The position numbers were made by a program, and so were the translations under genes. This document shows, in pieces, positions 1 to 7,195 of a stretch of DNA of 64,000 nt. Every line of letters starts with the position of its first letter. Positions within the stretch are counted from its first letter, which is position 1. Below the pieces are notes generated by a model. That model was not told where the DNA came from, did not search any database, and saw only the letters and a list, made by a program, of their open reading frames with translations. The DNA comes from Nocardia colli (GTDB lineage Bacteria > Actinomycetota > Actinomycetes > Mycobacteriales > Mycobacteriaceae): contig NZ_VXLC01000025.1 of NCBI RefSeq assembly GCF_008704205.1, positions 1 to 64,000 of the forward strand, given 5' to 3'.

Positions 1-435
1 GATGCCGGCTACCGCTAGCCAGGCCAGTACGCCGGCTCCGGAGCGGAAGCCCATGAGCAGGGCGACGAGTACGACGACCACGATCGAGATCAAGTTGGCG
101 ATGAGCGAGGTCAGGACGTGCGCCCACAGCACCGATGATCTGGCGATCGGCATGGATTGGAAGCGTTCGAAGATGCCGCCCTTCATGTCCAGGAAGAGCC
201 GAAACGCGGTGTAGGAGATGCCCGATGCGATAGTGATGAGCAGGATGCCGGGCAGCAGGTAGTTCACGTAGGAATCCGAGCCGGTGTTGATCGCACCGCC
301 GAAGACGTAGACGAACAGCAGCATGAAGGCGATCGGCATGATCGTGGTCGTGATGATGGTGTCCACGCTGCGCGTGATGTGACGCAGGGATCGGCCGAGC
401 AACGTGGCGGTGTCGCCGAAGAAATGCGTGGTCAT
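1..435 (-). CDS. ABC-2 type drug exporter permease, partial
   Basis: Membrane subunit of a daunorubicin/multidrug-type ABC exporter, working with the ATPase encoded just upstream. Only the first 145 residues are present; the reading frame stays open to the window edge. It starts MTTHFFGDTATLLGRSLRHI and contains hydrophobic stretches typical of ABC-2 permeases (PIAFMLLFVYVFGGAIN, YLLPGILLITIASGISYTAF, a third near the edge), with the family-typical MKGGIFERFQSMPIARS loop. The ATG overlaps the ATPase stop as ATGA, so the two are translationally coupled. The substrate cannot be read from the sequence. Confidence 0.9.
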   Translation of the reverse strand, partial: MTTHFFGDTATLLGRSLRHITRSVDTIITTTIMPIAFMLLFVYVFGGAINTGSDSYVNYLLPGILLITIASGISYTAFRLFLDMKGGIFERFQSMPIARSSVLWAHVLTSLIANLISIVVVVLVALLMGFRSGAGVLAWLAVAGI

Positions 436-1214
436 GTTTGTTCCTTGGTCAGGGCTTCGTCGCCGACGAGGGACAGGAAGACGTCTTCGAGAGTTGGCTG
501 CTTCTCGACGTATTCGACCTTGGCGGGTGGAAGGAGTTGTTTGAGCTCGGCGAGGGTGCCGTTGACGATGATCCGGCCCTTGTGCAGGATGGCGATCCGG
601 TCGGCGAGTTGTTCGGCCTCGTCCAGGTATTGGGTGGTGAGCAGAACCGTTGTGCCGTGCCCGGCGAGGTCCTTGACCGCCTGCCACACTTCGAGGCGCG
701 CCTGCGGGTCGAGACCTGTTGTCGGCTCGTCCAGGAAGATGATCGGCGGGTCGCCGATGAGGCTCATGGCGATGTCGAGGCGGCGGCGCATGCCGCCGGA
801 ATACGTCGAGACCTTACGGGTCGCCGCGTCGGCCAAAGAGAAACGTGCGAGCAGGTTGTCGGCGATCGCGCGCGGGTTGTCGAGGTGGCGCAGCTTGGCG
901 ACCAGCACGAGATTCTCTCGGCCGCTGAGGATTTCGTCTACGGCCGCGAATTGACCGGTGAGACTGAATGATTCGCGCACGTTCGCCGCCTCGGTGGCGA
1001 CGTCGAAGCCGTTGACGACCGCGGTGCCCGCATCGGCTTTGAGGAGCGTGGACAGGATGCGGATGACGGTGGTCTTGCCGGCGCCGTTCGAGCCGAGCAA
1101 GGCGAAGATACTGCCGCGCTCCACCTCGAAGTCCACGCCCCGCAACACATTCAGGTCCTTGTAGGACTTTTCCAGGCCCTGTACGCGGATCGGTGGAGCT
1201 TGCCGTGTCGTCAT
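432..1214 (-). CDS. ABC exporter ATP-binding protein (DrrA-like)
   Basis: Cytoplasmic ATPase that powers export through the adjacent permease. The 260-aa protein has Walker A GSNGAGKTT (about residue 42), the signature YSGGM, Walker B IIFLDEPTTGLD and a switch His region (TTQYLDEAEQLADRI). The C-terminal tail ending near PTLEDVFLSLVG is characteristic of the DrrA/multidrug branch. It forms an operon with the permease (ATGA overlap). The upstream gap carries AT-rich palindromes, suggesting repression, possibly by the MerR-like or PadR-like regulators encoded next. The substrate is unknown. Confidence 0.92.
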   Translation of the reverse strand: MTTRQAPPIRVQGLEKSYKDLNVLRGVDFEVERGSIFALLGSNGAGKTTVIRILSTLLKADAGTAVVNGFDVATEAANVRESFSLTGQFAAVDEILSGRENLVLVAKLRHLDNPRAIADNLLARFSLADAATRKVSTYSGGMRRRLDIAMSLIGDPPIIFLDEPTTGLDPQARLEVWQAVKDLAGHGTTVLLTTQYLDEAEQLADRIAILHKGRIIVNGTLAELKQLLPPAKVEYVEKQPTLEDVFLSLVGDEALTKEQT

Positions 1215-1322
1215 CGCACGTACCCGCTTTCGTTGTCCGCAGCCGTGTCGTCGACCGGAACCGCGCTGAGATCGGTGCGTTGAGCGTTCATGTGATCACC
1301 CTTTGGGTTGCTTGCTCAGTAA

Positions 1323-1373
1323 CTATACGTATATGTATACGTGGACACTATAGGTATAGCTATACGTATATAC
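1323..1373. promoter_or_regulatory. AT-rich palindromic operator region of the ABC exporter operon
   Basis: A 51-bp AT-rich patch in otherwise GC-rich DNA, upstream of the minus-strand exporter operon. It contains a perfect 12-bp palindrome GTATAGCTATAC (1354-1365), the dyad ACGTAT-ATGT-ATACGT (1327-1342), the palindrome GTATATAC (1366-1373) and an exact 12-bp direct repeat CTATACGTATAT (1323-1334 and 1360-1371). This is typical of a repressor-controlled exporter promoter. Which regulator binds is inference. Confidence 0.6.
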
Positions 1374-1438
1374 AAGTGGCAGTTGTGTGGCAGTTAAGCG
1401 TTCGTGGTTAGGACATACACGAGCACGGCCGGTGATAC

Positions 1439-1759
1439 TCAGCCGCAGGTCAGAGACCTATTGAGGATGTACTCGACGTGCGCGAGGTAGTCGAGCAGAT
1501 CCCCGATTTCAGCCAGCGGCACGCCCGCCCCGGCCAGCGTGCGGACTTGCACCAACCGCCGCAGCTCGACAGGTCCGTAGCGGCGAGTGCCGGAGCCATC
1601 GCATTCCGGTTCATCGACCAGACCGCGCCGATGGTAGTCCCGCAGCGTAGCCACCGTGACACCGGCGAACGCCGCCGCCCGGTCGATCGTGAACCCATCT
1701 CGCACGGCATATGTTGTCCCGCAGCACTTCTCCGGAGTAAGCACTTGCCAAGTCGGCAT
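1439..1759 (-). CDS. MerR-like HTH regulator (short)
   Basis: Small DNA-binding protein with a MerR-type helix-turn-helix: FTIDRAAAFAGVTVATLRDYHRRGLVDEP followed by RRYGPVELRRLVQVRTLAGAGVPLAEIGDLL. The usual C-terminal effector domain is missing; the protein ends soon after the dimerisation helix. The longest frame begins at 1759, but MerR proteins normally begin only a few residues before FTID, so a GTG at the VRDGFTID position (about 1702) is also plausible. It is encoded directly upstream of the ABC exporter on the same strand and is a candidate regulator of it. No ligand can be inferred. Confidence 0.75.
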   Translation of the reverse strand: MPTWQVLTPEKCCGTTYAVRDGFTIDRAAAFAGVTVATLRDYHRRGLVDEPECDGSGTRRYGPVELRRLVQVRTLAGAGVPLAEIGDLLDYLAHVEYILNRSLTCG

Positions 1760-1764
1760 CGGCG

Positions 1765-2115
1765 CTAACTTTCCGCTCCGGCGGCGCGCTCGATGGCGGT
1801 GGTCAGTCGTCGCTGTTCACGGCTGATCCACGACTCTTCCTGATAGTTCCGCGCGAACGCCTCGATGAACTCCACCGGATCCTGACCGACGACCTCGCGG
1901 ATCGGGGTTCCGTCCGACGCGCTCTGCTCGAACAGGTCGAGCAGGTCCTCGAACAACGAGACGCCTCCCCCGTGCCCGAAGTAGTTCACGTACCGCTCGA
2001 ACGCATCGACCGCCGAACGATACGGCGCGGGAAGCTGTTTCACCCGCGCCTTGTACTGCCACCAACGCCGCTTCTCGCCGAGGTCGCCGATCACCTTTTC
2101 GATGAACATGGTCAC
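1765..2115 (-). CDS. DUF1048 domain protein, PadR partner
   Basis: Cytoplasmic 116-aa protein of the DUF1048 family, found very often directly downstream of PadR regulators. Visible features are a helical N-terminus (FIEKVIGDLGEKRRWWQYKARVKQLP), the LFEDLLDLFEQSASDG segment and a C-terminal EEFARNYQEES-like region. It starts at GTG 2115 with GGAGG a few bases upstream; an ATG lies two codons in. The GTG overlaps the PadR stop (GTGA), so expression is coupled. The molecular function is unknown; it may be an accessory to the repressor. Confidence 0.85.
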   Translation of the reverse strand: MTMFIEKVIGDLGEKRRWWQYKARVKQLPAPYRSAVDAFERYVNYFGHGGGVSLFEDLLDLFEQSASDGTPIREVVGQDPVEFIEAFARNYQEESWISREQRRLTTAIERAAGAES

Positions 2116-2441
2116 TTGCCTCCTTCATGAAGTTGTTCGAGCCGTTCCGCGAGGAATCTCCAGGTGCTCCAGAACTCGTCGAGGTATTCGCGTCCCTGCG
2201 CGTTGAGGGAATACACCTTGCGCGGCGGCCCCTTCTCCGACGGGATCTTCTCCACGTCGACCAGATCCTTCTTCTCGATCCGGACGAGCAGGGCGTAGAT
2301 GGTGCCCTCGGCGATGTCGGCGAATCCCCGCTCGCGCAGCCACGCCGTGATCTCGTACCCGTACGCGGAGCGCACGGACAGGATCGCCAGGACGATGCCC
2401 TCCAACGTGCCCTTGAGCATCTCCGTCATCTGCTTGCCCAC
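2112..2441 (-). CDS. PadR family transcriptional regulator
   Basis: A 109-aa winged-helix repressor. It has the PadR core (LKGTLEGIVLAILSVRSAYGYEITAWLRERGF, then EGTIYALLVRIEKKDLVDVEKI) and the wing PSEKGPPRKVYSLNAQGREYLDEF. PadR proteins usually repress exporters or themselves in response to toxic ligands. The gene is followed with a 4-base overlap by DUF1048. Its promoter carries an unusually long dyad centred at 2476.5, consistent with autoregulation. The nearby ABC exporter is a plausible second target. Confidence 0.93.
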   Translation of the reverse strand: MGKQMTEMLKGTLEGIVLAILSVRSAYGYEITAWLRERGFADIAEGTIYALLVRIEKKDLVDVEKIPSEKGPPRKVYSLNAQGREYLDEFWSTWRFLAERLEQLHEGGK

Positions 2442-2451
2442 GGATCACCTC

Positions 2452-2501
2452 CCACTACTCAATGTCACTTACTACTAGTAGATAGTAACACTGAATAGTG
2501 G
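2452..2501. promoter_or_regulatory. 50-bp nested dyad upstream of padR-like gene
   Basis: Symmetric about 2476.5. The inner core is the perfect palindrome CTACTAGTAG (2472-2481). The outer arms CCACTACTCA (2452-2461) and TGAATAGTGG (2492-2501) pair at 9 of 10 positions about the same centre, and 20 of 25 pairs match overall. It sits 11-60 bp upstream of the PadR start, so autoregulation is the simplest reading. Confidence 0.6.
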
Positions 2502-2717
2502 AGAGGCAAGGGGCCTGCGTGCGCAGGCACCGGCGAGCGAGTAAGCGCTTCCCCCGCATTGCGGATAGAACGGTTTCTCCAAGTCTCCCAACATGATTCG
2601 GCACAGATCGAAACCTCGGTGCGGCGGTAGGCAATCCCCCACTACCTTGGGCATGACGGCCCACACCGGCGCGGCGATGATGTGACTACCGAATGGAATG
2701 ATCCCTGGGGGGATTCG

Positions 2718-3977
2718 ATGGTTTCTTTCGCCGATTTGCGGGATGCAAAGCCGGATCTGTGGCAGGTGGCTGCCGATGATCTGCTGGCGGTGTCCAAACA
2801 GACCGAGCGGACCGCGGACAATATTCACGCCAACGGCATCAAGGCGCTCGAGGACAGCTGGCCGGACAAAACCGGCGACCGTGCCCGCGAGACCCTGGTC
2901 AAGGTCGCGAACCGGATGGTGAACGCGAGCATTCTGTCCCGCGGTGCGATGACCGCACTCGACGCGCTGCAGGATTCGATCGCCATCGCACAGCGCGAAT
3001 TGACCGCTGCCGTGAATTACGCCACCGCACAAGAGTTCTCCGTTGCGGCGAACGGAACCCTGAGCATGCCGCCGGAGGGCGAGTTCAGCATCATCAAGTA
3101 TCTGTCGATGCTGAGCACCCAGCGCATGATCGACGACGCGATCGAGGCGGCCACCCAGGCCGATCAGGCGTGCGTGGAGGCGATCGCCGCGGTCAACGTG
3201 GATCCGGACAATGTGACGCAGGAAGACGCGCAGCGCAGGCAGAGCGAGGCGGTGCGCAAGGCTTTGCAGGAGATGCGAAACCTGCTGCCGGACGGGTTGT
3301 CTCGATATCAGGTCGAGCAGTGGTGGAAGGCGCTCACGCCGGAACAACAGCAGCAGCTGATGCGGGCGGTGCCCGTCGAACTGCACAACCTGGCCGGGAT
3401 TCCGGACGACGTGAAAAAGCAACTCTCCGATGACGGCCGCGGCTACGATCCGGTGAAAACGGTCAGTTGGGCGCTGGCCAACGCCGACAACCGCGACATC
3501 GACGTTTTCGGCAACAACTGCGCGAACTTCGCCTCGCATTCGCTGCGGCACGGCGGCCTGAAGGACAAAATGGACTTCTGGAGTTGGGGCACCCTGGACA
3601 GCGACAACTGGGGCACCTCGTTGGCGGGCGATGCGAATGTCCCCGGCATAGCAGGCAAAACGCACACCCAATCCTGGTATAACTCGGACGCGCAGCGACA
3701 GTTCTTCCTCGAGCACGGCGGCGCCGAGGTGCCCCCGTCGGCCGCGAAACCAGGTGACATCGTGTACTTCAATTACAACGACGGTCCGGGCGGTCATCCG
3801 GACGGCCAGAGCCATCACACGGCCGTGGTGACCGCGGTCCTGCCCGATGGCGAGGTGCTGTACACGCAGCACACGCCGGGTGCGGCGAACCAGAGTTTGA
3901 GCGACCGCCTGCCGATGGTCGAACAAGGCGAAGGGCGGCAGGGGATCACCATCGTCCGCCCGAAGGAAACATGGTGA
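2718..3977 (+). CDS. Type VII secretion-type amidase-domain effector
   Basis: Probable secreted or toxin-like protein of 419 aa. The N-terminal two-thirds is alpha-helical, like a WXG100/LXG-type secretion module (SFADLRDAKPDLWQVAADDLLAVSKQTERTADN...W). The C-terminal part matches the putative amidase family Amidase_6: NNCANFASHSLRHGG with candidate catalytic Cys268, and GQSHHTAVV with His366/His367. I chose ATG 2718 because GGGGGGA lies just upstream; an in-frame GTG at 2682 would add 12 residues but has no ribosome site. It overlaps the next membrane-protein gene by seven bases, and an EspC-like gene follows, which supports type VII export. The substrate (peptide or cell wall) is not determined. 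Confidence 0.8.
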   Translation: MVSFADLRDAKPDLWQVAADDLLAVSKQTERTADNIHANGIKALEDSWPDKTGDRARETLVKVANRMVNASILSRGAMTALDALQDSIAIAQRELTAAVNYATAQEFSVAANGTLSMPPEGEFSIIKYLSMLSTQRMIDDAIEAATQADQACVEAIAAVNVDPDNVTQEDAQRRQSEAVRKALQEMRNLLPDGLSRYQVEQWWKALTPEQQQQLMRAVPVELHNLAGIPDDVKKQLSDDGRGYDPVKTVSWALANADNRDIDVFGNNCANFASHSLRHGGLKDKMDFWSWGTLDSDNWGTSLAGDANVPGIAGKTHTQSWYNSDAQRQFFLEHGGAEVPPSAAKPGDIVYFNYNDGPGGHPDGQSHHTAVVTAVLPDGEVLYTQHTPGAANQSLSDRLPMVEQGEGRQGITIVRPKETW

Positions 3978-4375
3978 CCACGGCGCCGGCGCGCACCGCC
4001 GAGTGGTCGTCGGTTGCCCTCGGCGCGGTCGCACTCGCCGGATCGGTTGCCGCATACGGGGTTCGGCATGCTCGGCGCCAGGACTGGCAGGATCTGGTCG
4101 TCGGCACCCGCTGTCGCACGGTCCCGCCGCTGCCGGACGTCACGGCGCTGAACTGGCTCGGCATCGCGTCGAGCGTGGTCGCGATCGTGGCGTTCGCGTA
4201 CTACTGCCGGGTGGTTGTTCGCGCACGCGGGACCTCGCTGCGCGTGGTGATCGGCGCGATGCTCGCCGTGGTGGCGGTCGGCTGCCTGGCAGTCGGGCTG
4301 TTGTTCGCGACGACCACTCCGACCGACGCGCACGACGGTTTGGACGGCAGCGGATTGCCCTGCGCCAGCGGGTAA
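3971..4375 (+). CDS. Small membrane protein next to amidase effector
   Basis: A 134-aa protein with about three predicted membrane segments: VALGAVALAGSVAAYGV, ALNWLGIASSVVAIVAFAYYC and VVIGAMLAVVAVGCLAVGLLFA. I do not recognise the family. Its ATG lies inside the last codons of the amidase-domain gene, so it is probably translated by coupling. The position suggests a partner: an immunity protein protecting against the effector, or a helper for its export. This is inference from context only. Confidence 0.75.
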   Translation: MVTTAPARTAEWSSVALGAVALAGSVAAYGVRHARRQDWQDLVVGTRCRTVPPLPDVTALNWLGIASSVVAIVAFAYYCRVVVRARGTSLRVVIGAMLAVVAVGCLAVGLLFATTTPTDAHDGLDGSGLPCASG

Positions 4376-4402
4376 TACGCTCGGGGAGAGGGAGTTCCGA
4401 TC

Positions 4403-4738
4403 ATGACCGACGAGATCAATATCGCGCCGGGCGAGGTGAAACAGTCCGGCTCGACGATTTCGACCGAAGCAACCGAGGCACGGGCGGCACTGACGCCGAT
4501 GTTCGACTCGGCGCAACCGGCCGCGGACGGCAACAAAGGTTTCGCGTCCGGTCCGGCGCTGGTCACCTATGCCAGCGGGCTGAAAGCCGAGATGGAGGGC
4601 ACGATCACCGATCTCGAGACGACCGGGCAGAAGATCGTGGCCGCGGCAGAGACGTTGCAGGGCATGGACGCCGACAACGCCACCGGAATCAGCCGGGTCG
4701 CCACCGCGCTCAACGGGTTGGGCAAGCCCCCGCCGTGA
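4403..4738 (+). CDS. EspC-like type VII secretion-associated protein
   Basis: A 111-aa helical protein of the EspC/DUF2580 type (ESX-1 secretion-associated). It begins MTDEINIAPGEVKQSG, the usual start of such proteins, followed by an amphipathic helical hairpin and a VATALNGLG end. There is no signal peptide, as expected for type VII substrates. GAGAGGGAG precedes the ATG. The gene order amidase effector, membrane protein, EspC-like suggests one export unit. The stop codon directly abuts the stop of the convergent adenylation gene with no spacer. Confidence 0.8.
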   Translation: MTDEINIAPGEVKQSGSTISTEATEARAALTPMFDSAQPAADGNKGFASGPALVTYASGLKAEMEGTITDLETTGQKIVAAAETLQGMDADNATGISRVATALNGLGKPPP

Positions 4739-6481
4739 CTAGTGCCGGATCAGTTGGCGCAGTGCTGGATTCGGTCCGTCGGGCTGCGCGATCACGGCCG
4801 GGCGGGCGTGAACCTGTTCGACGGCTCGTCGACGTAGTTGCGCGCGGTCTTGTTTTCCATTGCAGGTCAATGGGATTCGCCGGGTGCGGACGAATCGGCT
4901 GGGCACCGATGCCGACGGCAGCTGCTGACTGAGGCAGGCGCGCAGGCGACGGAACAGCGCTTCCGGCTCGCAGTCGGTGTCGGCGGGTTGGATCCAGGCG
5001 ACCATGGTGGTGTCGTCGTCGACGTCGACCGCGACCACCACGGCGGCCGCGACCCCGGGGTCCGCGAGTAGATGCTGCTCGATCTCCCCTGGCTCGATCC
5101 GCTGTCCGCGGATCGTCACCTGCTCGTCGACACTGCCGAGATACTCCAGCTCGCCGTCGACCACCCGTACCCGGTCGCCGGTGCGGTAGAGCCTCGGCAC
5201 CGACGAACCTTCGGGCGCGGCGACGAATGCTCGCGCGGTCAGGTCGGGACGGTTCAGGTATCCGGCTGCCACGGGGACGCCGCCGATGTGCAGTTCCCCC
5301 TCCTCGCCTGGGCAGACCGGCAGTCCGTCGGCATCGAGAACGGTCAGCACGCAGTTGTCGATCGGCCGGCCGATGTACACCGCGTCGATGTCGGCCGGGT
5401 TGCTCGGACAGGTCCAGGCCGTCACGTCGATCGCGGCCTCGGCCGGACCGTACAGATTGTGCAGCGCGGCGGGCAGTGTCGCGACGAACTCCCTGGCCAC
5501 GGGCGCCGGGAGCGGCTCACCGCCACAGAACACATGCCGCAGCGAGGTACACCGGGCCGCGTCCGGCCAGCGCAGGAACTCCCGCAGCATGGACGGCACG
5601 AAATGGCAGATGGTGATCTGATGCCGCACGACGGCCTGGGCGACCGCGACCGGGTCGCGGTGTTCCGCCGATGCCAGGAAGACGCAGCGCGCACCGGCGA
5701 TCAGCGGTAACAGCAGCTCCCAGCCGGAGACGTCGACCGAGACCGGCGTCTTCTGCAAGATCCGGTCATCGGCATCGACCCCGTAGGTCTCGCGCATCCA
5801 TTCCAGGCGATTGCCCAACGCGCGGACCGACACGACGACACCCTTCGGCGCGCCCGTGGATCCCGAAGTGAACAGCACGTAGGCGGGTTGATCGGCCGGC
5901 ACCTCCGGCAACGGGTCGAGCTCGTCCGTATCGGACTCCCGGGGCAGATCCAGCGCCCGCAGCCCACATTCGACGACCAGTTCCCGACCGGCGCCGGTCA
6001 CCAAAGCCACTGCGCAGTCGGAGATTTCGGTGACCTGACGCATCCGCGCGGTAGACGCGCTCGGATCGACCAGCAAGTAGGGCAACCCCGCCTTGAGCAC
6101 CCCGAGCAACGCGACGAGCAGGGCGGCGCCGCGCGGCACCGCGATCGCGACCGTCCGCCCCCGCGGTGCGCTGGTGCGGAGCAGCCGGGCGACGCGATCC
6201 GAGCGCAGCTCCAACTCGCGATAGGTCAGTTCGCCGCAGCCGTCGGCGGCCGCGATCGCCCCCGGCGCCCGCGTCGCCGCCGCCCGGACCAGACCCGGAA
6301 TGCCGTGCCGGAAACTCCGCTCAACGGTTCGGCCACGCAGCTCCAGCGCCGCCACCGAGTATTGCTCGTGCAACAAGACCTCCACGTTCCCACTCAGTCC
6401 CTCGATGATCACGGTAGGCCGCCGAATCCTCCGGGTGTACGGCCCTGACGCAACCTTTACGAGGTTGGAGACGCTGGTCAC
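4739..6481 (-). CDS. Stand-alone NRPS-type adenylation enzyme, serine-like pocket
   Basis: A 580-aa amino acid-activating enzyme. Core motifs are LFTSGSTGAPKGV (A3), LYGPAEAAIDVTAW (A5), LYRTGDRV (A7), LGSVDEQVTIRGQRIEPGEIE (A8) and NGKQDR with the A10 lysine. There is no carrier-protein or condensation domain after it. Hand alignment to GrsA gives pocket residues D-V-W-H-F-G-L-I-D-K, one change (S to G) from the EntF-type serine code, so serine is the likely substrate. An N-terminal extension of about 70 residues precedes the A domain. No carrier-protein gene is visible nearby, so the acceptor is unknown. The neighbouring GDSL hydrolase and MFS exporter may belong to the same pathway. Confidence 0.88.
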   Translation of the reverse strand: MTSVSNLVKVASGPYTRRIRRPTVIIEGLSGNVEVLLHEQYSVAALELRGRTVERSFRHGIPGLVRAAATRAPGAIAAADGCGELTYRELELRSDRVARLLRTSAPRGRTVAIAVPRGAALLVALLGVLKAGLPYLLVDPSASTARMRQVTEISDCAVALVTGAGRELVVECGLRALDLPRESDTDELDPLPEVPADQPAYVLFTSGSTGAPKGVVVSVRALGNRLEWMRETYGVDADDRILQKTPVSVDVSGWELLLPLIAGARCVFLASAEHRDPVAVAQAVVRHQITICHFVPSMLREFLRWPDAARCTSLRHVFCGGEPLPAPVAREFVATLPAALHNLYGPAEAAIDVTAWTCPSNPADIDAVYIGRPIDNCVLTVLDADGLPVCPGEEGELHIGGVPVAAGYLNRPDLTARAFVAAPEGSSVPRLYRTGDRVRVVDGELEYLGSVDEQVTIRGQRIEPGEIEQHLLADPGVAAAVVVAVDVDDDTTMVAWIQPADTDCEPEALFRRLRACLSQQLPSASVPSRFVRTRRIPLTCNGKQDRAQLRRRAVEQVHARPAVIAQPDGPNPALRQLIRH

Positions 6482-6506
6482 GTAATCGAAGCGCGTCTCG
6501 GTGCGG

Positions 6507-7169
6507 TCAGTCGATCAAGCGCAGCCAGGCCTCGGCGAGCGCGTCGTGACCGGCCGCGGTCGGGTGGACGCCGTCCGCGGACCAGTGTTCCGGTCCGGTG
6601 CCCGCGGCCAGTTCGGCGAACATGGCGTCGGCCGGAATCAGGTGGGCACCGTATTCTTCCGCGAGTTCGTGCACGGCCTCGATCTTCGGGTCGAGGTCGG
6701 CGCGCCACTCCTTGCGCTCCTGCGGTCCGACGAGCGCGGCGCCGGCCTCGACGACGCCGTCGATGGGCAGGAGGAACGGCTCGATCAGGATCAGCTGGGC
6801 GCCCGCCGCGGCGAGGGGTGCGAGCAGGCGGTCGTAACCCGCTCGGAATTCCGCCACGGGGATCTCGTGGCCGTCCGGGTCCAGTGTGTGCCAGCCCATG
6901 TCGTTGACGCCGACGAGGATCGAGACCACGTCCGGATGCGCGTCGAGTACATCTGTCTGCCAACGGGTTTCGAGATCCATCACCTTGTCGCCGGCGTTGG
7001 CGGTGTTCAGCCAGGTGACAGGACGGTCGGGGTGGCGAAAGCACCATTCGCCCGCGACCCGCACCGGGAACGCACAGCCGGTCCCGTCCTCGCCGACCGG
7101 TCGGCGGAGGTCGCTGATCGAATCACCGGTGAACATCACGGTGGTTCCTGAATGGAGGGTGATCGTCAT
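6507..7169 (-). CDS. SGNH/GDSL-family hydrolase
   Basis: A 220-aa intracellular esterase or lipase-like enzyme. Block I is FTGDSISD (nucleophile Ser), block II has the oxyanion Gly/Asn in NTANAGDKV, block III is GVNDMGW, and block V is SADGVHPTAAGHD with catalytic Asp and His. No signal peptide is present. The length fits rhamnogalacturonan acetylesterase-like and lysophospholipase-like SGNH enzymes. AGGACG precedes the ATG. It lies 26 bp after the MFS gene and 25 bp before the adenylation gene on the same strand, so the three may be co-transcribed. The substrate is not known. Confidence 0.9.
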   Translation of the reverse strand: MTITLHSGTTVMFTGDSISDLRRPVGEDGTGCAFPVRVAGEWCFRHPDRPVTWLNTANAGDKVMDLETRWQTDVLDAHPDVVSILVGVNDMGWHTLDPDGHEIPVAEFRAGYDRLLAPLAAAGAQLILIEPFLLPIDGVVEAGAALVGPQERKEWRADLDPKIEAVHELAEEYGAHLIPADAMFAELAAGTGPEHWSADGVHPTAAGHDALAEAWLRLID

Positions 7170-7195
7170 TTCGGTACGTCCTGACTTCTTGGATT

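Noticed and set aside
157..971. Plus-strand open frames opposite the ABC ATPase
   Set aside because: They mirror the minus-strand ATPase codons, have arginine-rich low-sense composition and no ribosome sites.
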